Source: Candidatus Thorarchaeota archaeon
GTDB lineage: Archaea > Asgardarchaeota > Thorarchaeia > Thorarchaeales > Thorarchaeaceae
Length of the DNA stretch: 35,634 nucleotides
Assembly: GCA_003345595.1 (NCBI GenBank)
Contig: PRDI01000104.1
Span: forward strand, 1-35,634
Direction: 5' to 3'
The notes under the pieces were generated by a model. It had not been told where the DNA came from. It ran no database searches and saw only the letters and a program-made list of their open reading frames with translations. Positions 16,865-24,581 of the stretch are shown here, one piece after another. Both the position numbers and the translations under genes were made by a program. The first letter of the stretch is position 1; the number at the start of each line of letters is the position of its first letter.

Positions 16865-17302
16865 TCAAATGGCCCCGTGGCCATCGGTCCTTTTCGCTTC
16901 CCGTGTCATCTCCTTCAATGCCTTCATAGCTTCGTCCGACCGGTCAGATTGGACGAATACGTGGTCGTGGTGGAATGCTGAAACCACATTCGTGCTTATT
17001 CCAAGTCTTGCAAGTCGCATCGTGACTGCGGCAAGAAAACCCACTGCCTGAAGATCCGAATGCACCTCCAACGTAATCATAGCCCAAGTCTGATTGTAGG
17101 GCAGGCCATTCCTCTCGGCTTCATCACGGCTGATTATCAAGGTCAGCCCCTCCTTCTCGAGGAAGGCCATGACAGGTTGGGCATCATTTGGCTGCTCCCG
17201 ACTTGATGATACAGTGCAAAAGACATACTGACCCTCAATGAGCCTTGGGCTCATGTTCTTCAAAAGGAACGAGAGATCTTTGGCTCCACTATTCATGCCC
17301 AT
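16865..17302 (-). CDS. ACT-domain protein of the COG3602 type
   Basis: This is a small protein with ACT-like domains, probably an amino-acid-binding sensor. The pattern SPRLIEGQYVFCTV, GLTLIISRDEAERNGLPYN, TWAMITLEVHSDLQAVGFLA, then LARLGISTNVVSAFHHDHVFV closely follows the uncharacterised bacterial and archaeal family with DUF2241-like and ACT regions. The frame begins at ATG 17359, but relatives start only a few residues before the DLSFLL region, so I choose ATG 17302. ATG 17308 and 17296 are equally possible, and none has a strong ribosome binding site. Its stop lies next to a potential TTG start of the gamma-glutamyltransferase gene, so co-expression and a link to glutamyl-peptide or amino-acid metabolism are plausible. 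Confidence 0.8.
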   Translation of the reverse strand: MGMNSGAKDLSFLLKNMSPRLIEGQYVFCTVSSSREQPNDAQPVMAFLEKEGLTLIISRDEAERNGLPYNQTWAMITLEVHSDLQAVGFLAAVTMRLARLGISTNVVSAFHHDHVFVQSDRSDEAMKALKEMTREAKRTDGHGAI

Positions 17303-17499
17303 TGACATCACGAATTCAGCAACTGATAGAGGCAAATAAAGCAGGCTGTCATGTTCCATAATGCTCTGACGTACCTGAGCTGCTGTGCGTAGCGATAGAG
17401 AAGCTTGTCACCTGCAAGCTCGAAGACCGAGCTTGTCCTCGCAAGTCGATAGAAGTGCCAGATTACCTCATTCGTTCTCCATCGATTAATCAGGCAGGG

Positions 17500-17506
17500 T
17501 TTTATG
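17500..17506 (+). promoter_or_regulatory. TATA-like box
   Basis: TTTTATG lies 36-42 bases before the ATG at 17542. It falls inside the longer methyltransferase frame from GTG 17455, which argues that the true start is the internal ATG. Confidence 0.45.
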
Positions 17507-17541
17507 CCCCAAGATGGACTCAAGTGCTGAAGAGAACAACG

Positions 17542-18753
17542 ATGCTGGCTGATCAGTCGGACACAAGTGATGCGTGTACCTCCAGCTGGGACTTCGCCGG
17601 TTCTCCCACCCAGTACTCCACGCACGGAATCCACACATACTTAGCCGCGATGATACCTTGGGTTGCGAAACGTGCCATCACGACGGCGAAACCAAGAAAG
17701 CTCCTGGACCCGTTCTGCGGGGGAGGCGCTGTCCTTGTGGAGTCGTTGTTAGCCGGTATCGCATGCGTAGGGCTGGACATCAATCCCCTTGCAGTATTAA
17801 TCTCGAAGGTGAAGACAAAATGCATCAGCTCTCGGAGGTTGATGCATGAACTAGGACTTATAGTAGAGAAAGCCTGTCTATACGATGGGCCCGTCGCCAA
17901 GTTCACGGCCAAGCAGGGCATTGACTACTGGTATAAGGATTACATGCTCGGACCGCTCACAGCACTCCGGCATGCGGTCATGGAGCTTGGCGAAAACCAG
18001 GTCAAGGATTTCTTTCGCTGCATTCTGTCCGCGACCGCTCGTGATGTCAGTCTCACGCATCGTAACGAGATAAGACTAAGGCGGCTTGAGAGTCCTTACT
18101 TGGAGAGCTTCAACCCCGATGTCATTGATGTCTTTCGGAAGAATGCAGTGGAGGCGGCGGAGCGAGTCGCGGCCTTGCCGAAACTGGATGTGGCAGTCCA
18201 TCAGGGATCGGTACTCGGCATGCCGTTTGCTGACGATGAGTTCTCGACTATAGTCTGCTCGCCTCCCTATGGCGATGAGAGGAATGGAGTGCCCTACACC
18301 CAATTCGCCAAGAACATGCTCTTCTGGCTCGGCTACTCGTGGGATGATATCATCGACCAGAAGAGGAAAACACTGGGTTGGATTAATGGAAGAGAGGATT
18401 TCCCCCAACCGGACTCGCAGACCCTAAGGAAGAGCGTACATCTGATTCGGGACCATCTCAAGTCAGTGAAAGAAGTTAACGCATTCTATCATGATTACGA
18501 CAATGCGCTAACTGAAATGGCGCGCGTTACGGACGATAAGATTGTGATCGTCATAGGTCAGCGAGTGATGCAGAACACAGTCTTCGACAACGCCCGGATC
18601 ACAATCGAGCTGATGGCAAGCAAGGGAATCAGGTTAGGCGCGCAGTACAGACGTCACTTACCGACAAAGAGGCTCCCGAGAATGAGGGAGTATGGTGCGG
18701 CTATAGATCATGAGGATATCCTCTTCTTCGACGTCAGGGGAAAGAACATGTGA
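17542..18753 (+). CDS. SAM-dependent amino-methyltransferase, DNA methylase-like
   Basis: This is a class I SAM-dependent methyltransferase resembling N4-cytosine/N6-adenine DNA methylases. Counting from GTG 17455, STHGIHTYLAAMIPWVAKRA (about 55-74) resembles the segment that precedes motif I in this group. LLDPFCGGGAVLVES (83-97) is motif I, GLDINPLAV (106-114) is motif II with the acidic ligand, and SPPYGDERNG (269-278) is catalytic motif IV. The order I before IV is that of the gamma/beta-like arrangement. The SPPY form suggests an exocyclic amine target. DNA is the likely substrate, though a tRNA methylase of the TRM11 kind uses similar motifs. No restriction enzyme or specificity subunit lies nearby, so it is solitary. 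I start at the ATG at 17542 (403 residues) because of the promoter position. Confidence 0.8.
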   Translation: MLADQSDTSDACTSSWDFAGSPTQYSTHGIHTYLAAMIPWVAKRAITTAKPRKLLDPFCGGGAVLVESLLAGIACVGLDINPLAVLISKVKTKCISSRRLMHELGLIVEKACLYDGPVAKFTAKQGIDYWYKDYMLGPLTALRHAVMELGENQVKDFFRCILSATARDVSLTHRNEIRLRRLESPYLESFNPDVIDVFRKNAVEAAERVAALPKLDVAVHQGSVLGMPFADDEFSTIVCSPPYGDERNGVPYTQFAKNMLFWLGYSWDDIIDQKRKTLGWINGREDFPQPDSQTLRKSVHLIRDHLKSVKEVNAFYHDYDNALTEMARVTDDKIVIVIGQRVMQNTVFDNARITIELMASKGIRLGAQYRRHLPTKRLPRMREYGAAIDHEDILFFDVRGKNM

Positions 18754-18822
18754 GGATAAGACCCCTGGGAACAGGGCAAGAGTTAAGTTGAAGGTGGGCA
18801 CCTCACCGAGTCCGGCCATTCT

Positions 18823-19323
18823 ATGTCGAAGCGCATCACTCCGAAGAAGCAGGAACTCCAGGAAGGGATTGTTCTCGAAACCTCATTGGAACTCCTTAGG
18901 AAGGCAGCCAAGAGGGTCCTCTTTGAATTCACGGAAGGTGTTGTGAGCAAGAATGGGGACGGAAAACCCCTGACCGAAGAGGTAGAGTTGGGTGATGCTG
19001 TCGTCTTCCGAGAGGACATGGACTTTCTTCCCGGCGAGATAGTTGCCGTCAAGATCTCAGCCACAAAGGGACAGAATGCTGTGTGGTACGTCATGAGCAC
19101 CTCGGAGATCCCTAAATCGGGCTTTCCGACTGCAAAGGACGCAATGAAAGCGGCCGACTCTGAGGCAAAGAGACTCAGGATCCTTACTGAGTTCCTGAGC
19201 AGAGAGGCGGGAGTAAAGGTCAAAGACGTACACAAGTGGGAACCTGACCGACTGGTTGATGCGGGCCAAGTCTTGGCAATTATCGCCGACGCAGGCAAGC
19301 GATATGGTCACATGGGTGTCTAG
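18823..19323 (+). CDS. Hypothetical soluble protein (166 residues)
   Basis: I do not recognise this protein. It is soluble and charged, with a basic start (MSKRITPKKQELQEG), a helix around LELLRKAAKRVLFEF and a beta-rich middle with LGDAVVFREDMDFLPGEIVA and NAVWYVMSTSE. A helical end follows with AKDAMKAADSEAKRLRILTE and DAGQVLAIIADAGKRYGHMG. The final ~50 residues could be a small separate domain. ATG 18823 has no clear ribosome binding site, so the transcript may be leaderless or read through from the methyltransferase gene 70 bases upstream. Its stop overlaps that of the convergent Fe-S protein in a shared CTAG. Confidence 0.7.
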   Translation: MSKRITPKKQELQEGIVLETSLELLRKAAKRVLFEFTEGVVSKNGDGKPLTEEVELGDAVVFREDMDFLPGEIVAVKISATKGQNAVWYVMSTSEIPKSGFPTAKDAMKAADSEAKRLRILTEFLSREAGVKVKDVHKWEPDRLVDAGQVLAIIADAGKRYGHMGV

Positions 19324-20471
19324 GTTGAATTCCAGACCTTGACTGCCTTCGCGGCTCGATCTATGCGATTCAGGTGTGAATAAACCAGGAAGAGGTCTGG
19401 ACTTCCTTCTTCGGGTGCCATCCTGGGGAGGTGCCCCTCGATTGCCTGAGCAAGCATCTTCTGAGCTCGCCGCGCATTGTCGGCGGATAGCCGAGGGAAT
19501 ATCTGCTCCAGCTGCGTCAAGCCGCCGGCCGCGCTCTCTACTGTCCAGAGCAAGTACAGGGTTTTGACAACTATCGTTTCGCGCCCATGGGTTCGACTAT
19601 CGCAAGCAAGCCTGACAAGCTGGCACCATGTGTTCTTTAGGGCCGGTCGTATGTCGGTCTTCTGAGATGCTCCTTCCAAAGAAGACCTGACATTGGATTG
19701 AAGAGAAGCCCAGAGCCCGGCTAGCGCAATAGTCACGTCTCTTGACTCCTCGCCGATCTGTGTTGCCAAGTCGACCTGTTTCAGCGCCAATCTGACTTGA
19801 GCCTTTGCCAGAGTCAACCCACTCCCTGCATTGAGCACAGGATGAATGCGAGTGTCCCCCCCTGATGAAACCTCACCAAGGACAGACAGCAGGTCCTGGC
19901 CGCAGCAGTTACATATTATCGCCGCAATGGCGGCTCGCTCGATCTTGTCAAATAGAGAATGAACATGCTCTAGGTCCAAGACCCTCCTCATGTTCACTCT
20001 GCCGTCCTGAAGAAGCGTTATGCTCATGTCGCCGGTGTCAGCACGTACCATTCCAAGGTCGCGGCTGCACTTCGTGACTTCGAACTCGTCGGATAGGCAT
20101 TCGATCATGTCGCAGAGTACCAGAGGGTCAAAGACGAGAAAACGCATGAGCTCACCCTGCTTCACTCCGTTGAATACCCGCATCTCAGCCATGACTCGAT
20201 CGACAGTATCCTTACACGGCGATGTCAGTAGGACCCCACCCTCCAGCATCGGCGGTGCCGGTCGGCTGTAGGTCCCGGTCCCCTTCACCACCAGTGACTC
20301 CAAGTCTACTCTCATGCCGGAGAAATCGGGGAGAGTCAAGATTGGACATGAGCCTACAGCGACATCGCCGACCATGGCAGCGCGTGCGAAGTTGGCGCAT
20401 CGAGTCAAGCCGCAAAGACCACAGTCTATCTTTGGGGTCTTGTTGTATGCGCGTGTCCACACACTGCTCAT
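19320..20471 (-). CDS. Fe-S cluster protein with CdhE-like N-terminal domain
   Basis: The N-terminus holds a four-cysteine motif CGLCGLTRC...C. The cysteines are 25, 28, 33 and 50 counted from the TTG at 20495, or 17, 20, 25 and 42 from the chosen ATG at 20471. The pattern, followed by CPIL, is that of the small [4Fe-4S] domain found at the start of the acetyl-CoA decarbonylase/synthase gamma subunit and in several stand-alone archaeal proteins. The middle (LLTSPCKDTVDRVMAEMR and VNMRRVLDLEHVHSLFDKIE) resembles uncharacterised metal-binding archaeal proteins. CNCCGQDLL adds three more cysteines. The last ~170 residues look entirely helical. No other CO-dehydrogenase genes are nearby, so I do not assign that role. 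ATG 20471 is preferred over TTG because GAGG lies nine bases upstream. Confidence 0.75.
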   Translation of the reverse strand: MSSVWTRAYNKTPKIDCGLCGLTRCANFARAAMVGDVAVGSCPILTLPDFSGMRVDLESLVVKGTGTYSRPAPPMLEGGVLLTSPCKDTVDRVMAEMRVFNGVKQGELMRFLVFDPLVLCDMIECLSDEFEVTKCSRDLGMVRADTGDMSITLLQDGRVNMRRVLDLEHVHSLFDKIERAAIAAIICNCCGQDLLSVLGEVSSGGDTRIHPVLNAGSGLTLAKAQVRLALKQVDLATQIGEESRDVTIALAGLWASLQSNVRSSLEGASQKTDIRPALKNTWCQLVRLACDSRTHGRETIVVKTLYLLWTVESAAGGLTQLEQIFPRLSADNARRAQKMLAQAIEGHLPRMAPEEGSPDLFLVYSHLNRIDRAAKAVKVWNST

Positions 20472-20617
20472 GGATTGAAGCCTCAGACAACGCAATGTGG
20501 ATCAGACATCTGTTTAATGTTGCGCTGCGAGTGGCATTCTGGACTTCGTCAGTTTTATTAGACGATTACAGACCATGGCGTGTCGGGTGAGCAGCTCTGG
20601 AGCGAGCTCGAGAGAAG

Positions 20618-21181
20618 TTGAAATGGCAAACGCGGCCCGAATGGTTCAAGACGGCCCTGCTCTTGGTGATAGTCGCAGGTGCAACATTCGGGGGCTATGG
20701 GGTCTTCATGCTCGCTATGGGCACAACAAGCCCACTTGTCGTAGTCACTAGTGAATCAATGGAACCTGTACTCTACAGAGGTGATCTACTGGTGGTTCAG
20801 GCAAGGGCTCCCGACCAGATTCGCTTGGGGGATATCATTGTCTACCGTGACACGGAATTTCACCCGGAAACCTCGATAGTTCACAGAGTGGTTGAGATAG
20901 TCAACGTCAACGGTACCTACTTCTACTACACAAGAGGCGATGCAAATGCTGTCCGAGATGAAGGCTATCGTACGTATGATGAGGTTGTAGGTGTCGTGGT
21001 GCTCACGATACCTTGGATTGGAAATGTCAGCCTGTTTCTGAGAACACCCCAGGGATTCATAGTCATCGCTGCGATCTTTATTGCGATTCTGGTCCTCCCC
21101 GAGATTGCATGTAAGAAGAGCGAACAGCAGACCCAAGCGGCCGAGGCTCAGTCAGGAACTGGAGCCACTCCGCCCTCATGA
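20618..21181 (+). CDS. Signal peptidase I, SEC11-type
   Basis: This membrane-bound serine protease removes signal peptides from exported proteins. A first membrane segment (about residues 12-35) is followed by VVVTSESMEPVLYRGDLLVV, in which Ser47 before Met is the nucleophile. VHRVVEI supplies His89 in place of the bacterial lysine, and TRGDANAVRDE supplies the Asp region, as in archaeal and eukaryotic ER enzymes. A second membrane segment (IVIAAIFIAILVLPEIA) near the C-terminus is followed by a short polar tail. At 187 residues it is a normal archaeal length. The start is TTG: a TGA ends the frame upstream at 20590, and TTG 20618 gives a natural charged leader before the anchor. It would process the large secreted protein at 28836. 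Confidence 0.9.
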   Translation: MKWQTRPEWFKTALLLVIVAGATFGGYGVFMLAMGTTSPLVVVTSESMEPVLYRGDLLVVQARAPDQIRLGDIIVYRDTEFHPETSIVHRVVEIVNVNGTYFYYTRGDANAVRDEGYRTYDEVVGVVVLTIPWIGNVSLFLRTPQGFIVIAAIFIAILVLPEIACKKSEQQTQAAEAQSGTGATPPS

Positions 21182-21217
21182 GTGACCGGCGGACAGAGCA
21201 CAATGTGCTCATCAAAA

Positions 21218-21227
21218 CCTCTATACC
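21218..21227 (+). promoter_or_regulatory. TATA-like box
   Basis: CCTCTATACC lies 57-66 bases before the ATG at 21284. It would give a leader of ~35 bases for the transporter gene. Confidence 0.35.
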
Positions 21228-21283
21228 TGATATGATGACCTCCATCGATGCTTCAATAGACCATCGTCATTGCAGCGCTGACT

Positions 21284-22201
21284 ATGGAGGTTTTTGCCAT
21301 CCAGCTAGGTGCCTACAGTCTCGGAATCCTCGCCGCCGTGCTTGCGACGATTCTCTTTGGCTTGACCAACGTCGTCTACAAGGCTCACAGTACCGATGTT
21401 AGAGTTCTCGAGATAAGCAACACGAGAGTATGGATCAGCCTCCCCCTGGCCGTTCTGCTAGTCTTGCTCCCGATCAGAGCTACTTCGTTCTCAATGACGG
21501 CTCAGGCGGCCATAGCGCTTTCTTTCTCGATGATTGTGGGCATAGTGATGGGTGACGCCGCATATTTCATGAGCCAGAATCGAATCGGAGTTTCAAGAGC
21601 ATTCCCAATTGCCATGAGCTATCCTCTATTGGTCTACACTCTTGCGGCTACCTACTTGAGCGAACCAATCCTTCCATTCAGGGTCTTCGGAGCATTCCTC
21701 GTTGTAGGTGGGGTAGGTCTGATTGCACGAACCAAGGGCCAGATGCAGGAGGATTCTGCACTAGACAACAAGAGAAAGGCAGCGGTTGGTATTGCTCTGG
21801 CCTTGGTCACAGCCGTTCTCTGGGCAGTGGGAGAAGTCGTGCTACAGTTTGGTCTTACAACAGTCGACGCCGTTGACGGATACTTCGTGAGGATGTTAGC
21901 TGGATCCCTGTTCCTACTTCCAACCCTGCCCTTCTCAATGTCACGGGCACGACGTCCGAGTCGAAAGCTGCTCGTTCTGCTTCTGGTCACGGGTATCATT
22001 GGAATGGGTTTCAGCATGGCTTTGGGAACGTTTGCTGTGAAATATATCGGTGCGACGGTGTCTTCGATTATCGTAGCTTCGGCACCTCTGATCACCACTC
22101 ACCTCTCAGTGTTCTATCTTGGAGAGCAAGTGACGAAGCCTGTAGCTGGGGGTACTATCATGACCTTCGCTGGGATAGTTTTGGTCATACTCGGAGTCTG
22201 A
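21284..22201 (+). CDS. EamA/DMT-superfamily transporter
   Basis: This is a 305-residue inner-membrane transporter with ten hydrophobic segments arranged as two EamA halves of five. The first half ends with SEPILPFRVFGAFLVVGGVG and the second with FYLGEQVTKPVAGGTIMTFAG, the duplicated glutamate-containing motif (L[SG]E..) that marks the family. A charged linker (KGQMQEDSALDNKRKA) joins the halves. Members export or import amino acids, nucleosides, sugars or polyamines; the substrate cannot be predicted. ATG 21284 has no strong ribosome binding site. It stands alone on the plus strand, 18 bases from the convergent ATPase gene. Confidence 0.88.
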   Translation: MEVFAIQLGAYSLGILAAVLATILFGLTNVVYKAHSTDVRVLEISNTRVWISLPLAVLLVLLPIRATSFSMTAQAAIALSFSMIVGIVMGDAAYFMSQNRIGVSRAFPIAMSYPLLVYTLAATYLSEPILPFRVFGAFLVVGGVGLIARTKGQMQEDSALDNKRKAAVGIALALVTAVLWAVGEVVLQFGLTTVDAVDGYFVRMLAGSLFLLPTLPFSMSRARRPSRKLLVLLLVTGIIGMGFSMALGTFAVKYIGATVSSIIVASAPLITTHLSVFYLGEQVTKPVAGGTIMTFAGIVLVILGV

Positions 22202-22219
22202 TAGGCTCTGCCTCACCCC

Positions 22220-23887
22220 CTATGGTGCAAACAGCTCTGTGAGATATGCAACGAAGAACTCGTCATGCAACTTCCCTAGCTTTCGTGCGCCTGTAGTGTC
22301 GACGAGGTTTGTCGCTTCCTGAGTTCCCATTCTTAGTGTCAGTAGCTTCGGGCCCATGTCCGCAATCGCAGACTCGAACTTGGCACCCTTTGTTTCTATT
22401 GGGATTGCTATAAGTGCCGCATCAGCTTCTTTGGCTTCGACGACATCTCTAAGACGTCTGACTGAATAGAATGCTGCCACACCACCACTTCTATTCCAAT
22501 CCTTCACGTTAGGAACGTCAATACAAAGCCGACGTTCATTGCCAGCTTTGCTCAGGATCACGATTGCCGTGGCCTGTTTTTCGGTTCCTCCCTTTGCCAC
22601 GTGAAGCCTGACGCCGACACCTACAGCCTTACCTGCCAACGACAGAGCCTCAGTGATGGCTCCAACGACGACTGAAGGAGTGAGCTTGACAACGCGGTCC
22701 GCTTGCGGGGCGACTTCCGTTTCCTTCTTGCCACCATACAGTATTCGCTCTAGAATCGGTATGAGGCTCTTGATGGACTCTCTTGGAACCCCGTGGGAAC
22801 CAGCGAACGCCTCCTTAATGTCCTCCTCTGTGAACGGGAAGACCGCATCAGGAGGTGCATCCATGTTTTGGCACTTCCAATAGTCGCCCAATGCAGCGGC
22901 CACATATTGTGTGAAGTCTTCTCTCGTGAAGTTTCTGAGATGTGCTGGCACTTCCATCCTCGACCTCATTGGCGCGTCGGCGAGACCATAGACTCGGTCC
23001 CATATCTCAGCAAGACAGGATGCAACCATCACCACGTTCTTGCATTCGTTGTAGAGCCTCTTCATGACTTCGAGGAAGTGCCTCTCACCTGTCTCGCCGT
23101 GTGTGTTGTATGGAGCCTCAATCTCATCAATAAAGAGCACAATCGGCCGCTCTGAACCCTCGGCAAGCAGCTTTAGGGTTGCCAGAGTGACATCATCATC
23201 CTCGAGCACCGTCCGCACTCCCAGCTTAGCGATCTCCTCCTCGCTGAGTGCCTCGCCAAACAACCATCGTCTCGCAAGAGGTCGGTTCTGGGGGTCCAAT
23301 CTAAAACTCAGCAGCACCTTCACAACGTCAGCAGATATGCCGGGATATTCGGTAAGTAGGCGGTCCATCGCATAACGGAGGTCATAATGCTCAGCGGTCG
23401 CTCCTTTCAGTCCTCCGAACCGAGTGATGAGCATATCTACTGCTTGATCGAAGATCGACTCACCAGCTTCATCCACGATGCATGCATGGATGTGCAGTGG
23501 TACTCGTACGGGTGCAGGTGGTGAGGGCACGTACACGGCTAGGAATCTCCCCTTCGAGAAGTAGCTCTCTCGGTCCTTGACCACCCAAAACAAGTGAGTC
23601 TTTCCCATCCCGGCTCCTGCCAGGACCGGCTGAAATCGCGGGGTCTTATCACTCATGGTGAACCGAACAGCTCGCATGATTGCCCTGTCTGCTTCTTCAT
23701 GCGGACCTGATATGTCCACAGAGTCTCTCGTATCGCCCCTAGATACATAGCGTTTCAGAGGTGGGTCCTCTCTCATGATGTCAAGAAACATCTGGCGATC
23801 AAAAGGTGCAGGATTGTCTGATGTGGATGGTGGATTCACAGCATGCAAACCCTCCAGAAACAGCTCACAATCTGGAAAGTAATCCAT
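22220..23887 (-). CDS. AAA-type P-loop ATPase, paralogue 1
   Basis: This 555-residue ATPase is a paralogue of the gene at 24582. Walker A is AGAGMGKTH (Lys96, Thr97) and Walker B is PIVLFIDEIEAP (Asp254, Glu255). A sensor-like VMVASCLAEIWDRVY follows, then a helical lid with GVPRESIKSL near residue 375. After a spacer, residues ~430-555 form a second conserved alpha/beta domain with IDVPNVKDWNRSGGVAA, ALIAIPIETKGAKFES and LLTLRM, which I cannot assign. PSPPAPVRVPLH after Walker A is strikingly conserved in both copies. No membrane segment is seen. The product has a unique ~30-residue N-terminal extension. ATG 23887 lies ~40 bases from a TATA-like box, suggesting its own promoter. The overall fold resembles ORC/STAND-like AAA proteins. 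Confidence 0.85.
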   Translation of the reverse strand: MDYFPDCELFLEGLHAVNPPSTSDNPAPFDRQMFLDIMREDPPLKRYVSRGDTRDSVDISGPHEEADRAIMRAVRFTMSDKTPRFQPVLAGAGMGKTHLFWVVKDRESYFSKGRFLAVYVPSPPAPVRVPLHIHACIVDEAGESIFDQAVDMLITRFGGLKGATAEHYDLRYAMDRLLTEYPGISADVVKVLLSFRLDPQNRPLARRWLFGEALSEEEIAKLGVRTVLEDDDVTLATLKLLAEGSERPIVLFIDEIEAPYNTHGETGERHFLEVMKRLYNECKNVVMVASCLAEIWDRVYGLADAPMRSRMEVPAHLRNFTREDFTQYVAAALGDYWKCQNMDAPPDAVFPFTEEDIKEAFAGSHGVPRESIKSLIPILERILYGGKKETEVAPQADRVVKLTPSVVVGAITEALSLAGKAVGVGVRLHVAKGGTEKQATAIVILSKAGNERRLCIDVPNVKDWNRSGGVAAFYSVRRLRDVVEAKEADAALIAIPIETKGAKFESAIADMGPKLLTLRMGTQEATNLVDTTGARKLGKLHDEFFVAYLTELFAP

Positions 23888-23923
23888 AAATCTGTTTTGA
23901 GCTCATAGCTCGGACGGGGCAAT

Positions 23924-23930
23924 GAATAAG
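23924..23930 (-). promoter_or_regulatory. TATA-like box
   Basis: The minus strand reads CTTATTC 36-43 bases before the ATG at 23887, suggesting that paralogue 1 has its own transcript. Confidence 0.4.
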
Positions 23931-24016
23931 TCTAGGAGGGCTCTGCTAGTCTGAATGAGAGAGAGAATCCATGACGATCCAGTGACAGGTTCAGCGACAT
24001 GAAACCTGAGTATGTC

Positions 24017-24397
24017 TTACTGAGCAGAAGTCTGAAGCTGAGAGGAAACTCTCTCTTTCTGGTTCTGAATCAATGCCATGACCTGATGAATCAAGTCAGG
24101 TCCACCGGCAAACAGCAGAGGCGTTATGAAGAAGGAATCAAAACCGACGTAGCCTGGGGCAAGTGTCCAACCATCGGAAATCAAGGCACCAGACAACGTG
24201 ACCCCAAATCCTAAGCTTAGGATGTACCCTATCACCAAGGCGACTAGGTATATCACCAGCGCTTTTCTCCTTCCTCGGAATCCATCAAGGCGACCAGCAG
24301 AGTCTTTCGGAGTACCGCCAGCAAGGACCTCCCATAGCCGTTCATAGCCTATCCAGAAGATTAGGACAATCAGAGAGAAGTCAGTGACTGCAGACAA
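24017..24397 (-). CDS. Small three-segment membrane protein
   Basis: I do not recognise a named family. The 126 residues contain three hydrophobic stretches: SLIVLIFWIGYERLWEVLAG (about 8-27), ALVIYLVALVIGYILSLGFG (46-65) and FDSFFITPLLFAGGPDLIHQ (about 85-104). A basic loop (RLDGFRGRRK) between the first two should be cytoplasmic, and a polar tail carries KERVSSQLQTS. The GGPDLIHQVMALIQ ending recalls small bacterial holin-like or uncharacterised membrane proteins, which is a weak likeness. The start is TTG at 24397, with GAGGT six bases upstream. It sits between the two ATPase paralogues on the same strand and may anchor them to the membrane. Confidence 0.65.
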   Translation of the reverse strand: MSAVTDFSLIVLIFWIGYERLWEVLAGGTPKDSAGRLDGFRGRRKALVIYLVALVIGYILSLGFGVTLSGALISDGWTLAPGYVGFDSFFITPLLFAGGPDLIHQVMALIQNQKERVSSQLQTSAQ

Positions 24398-24403
24398 TCT
24401 CGA

Positions 24404-24408
24404 ACCTC
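24404..24408 (-). promoter_or_regulatory. Ribosome binding site before a TTG start
   Basis: The minus strand reads GAGGT six bases before TTG 24397 and is the main support for this start. Confidence 0.55.
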
Positions 24409-24581
24409 AGAAACAACGTACTGTGGATAGGTACCAGATAAACACTCGCATCCGGAGAACATGTGAGCTGAGAAGCATGAAGCCGCGCGAATGCGCTCAT
24501 CTCAATAGAAGCAAGACAGCTGACGGTCGTCAGATGACATGCAAGAAAGGACGGACAAGGGCAGTGACAACAGATCACACA

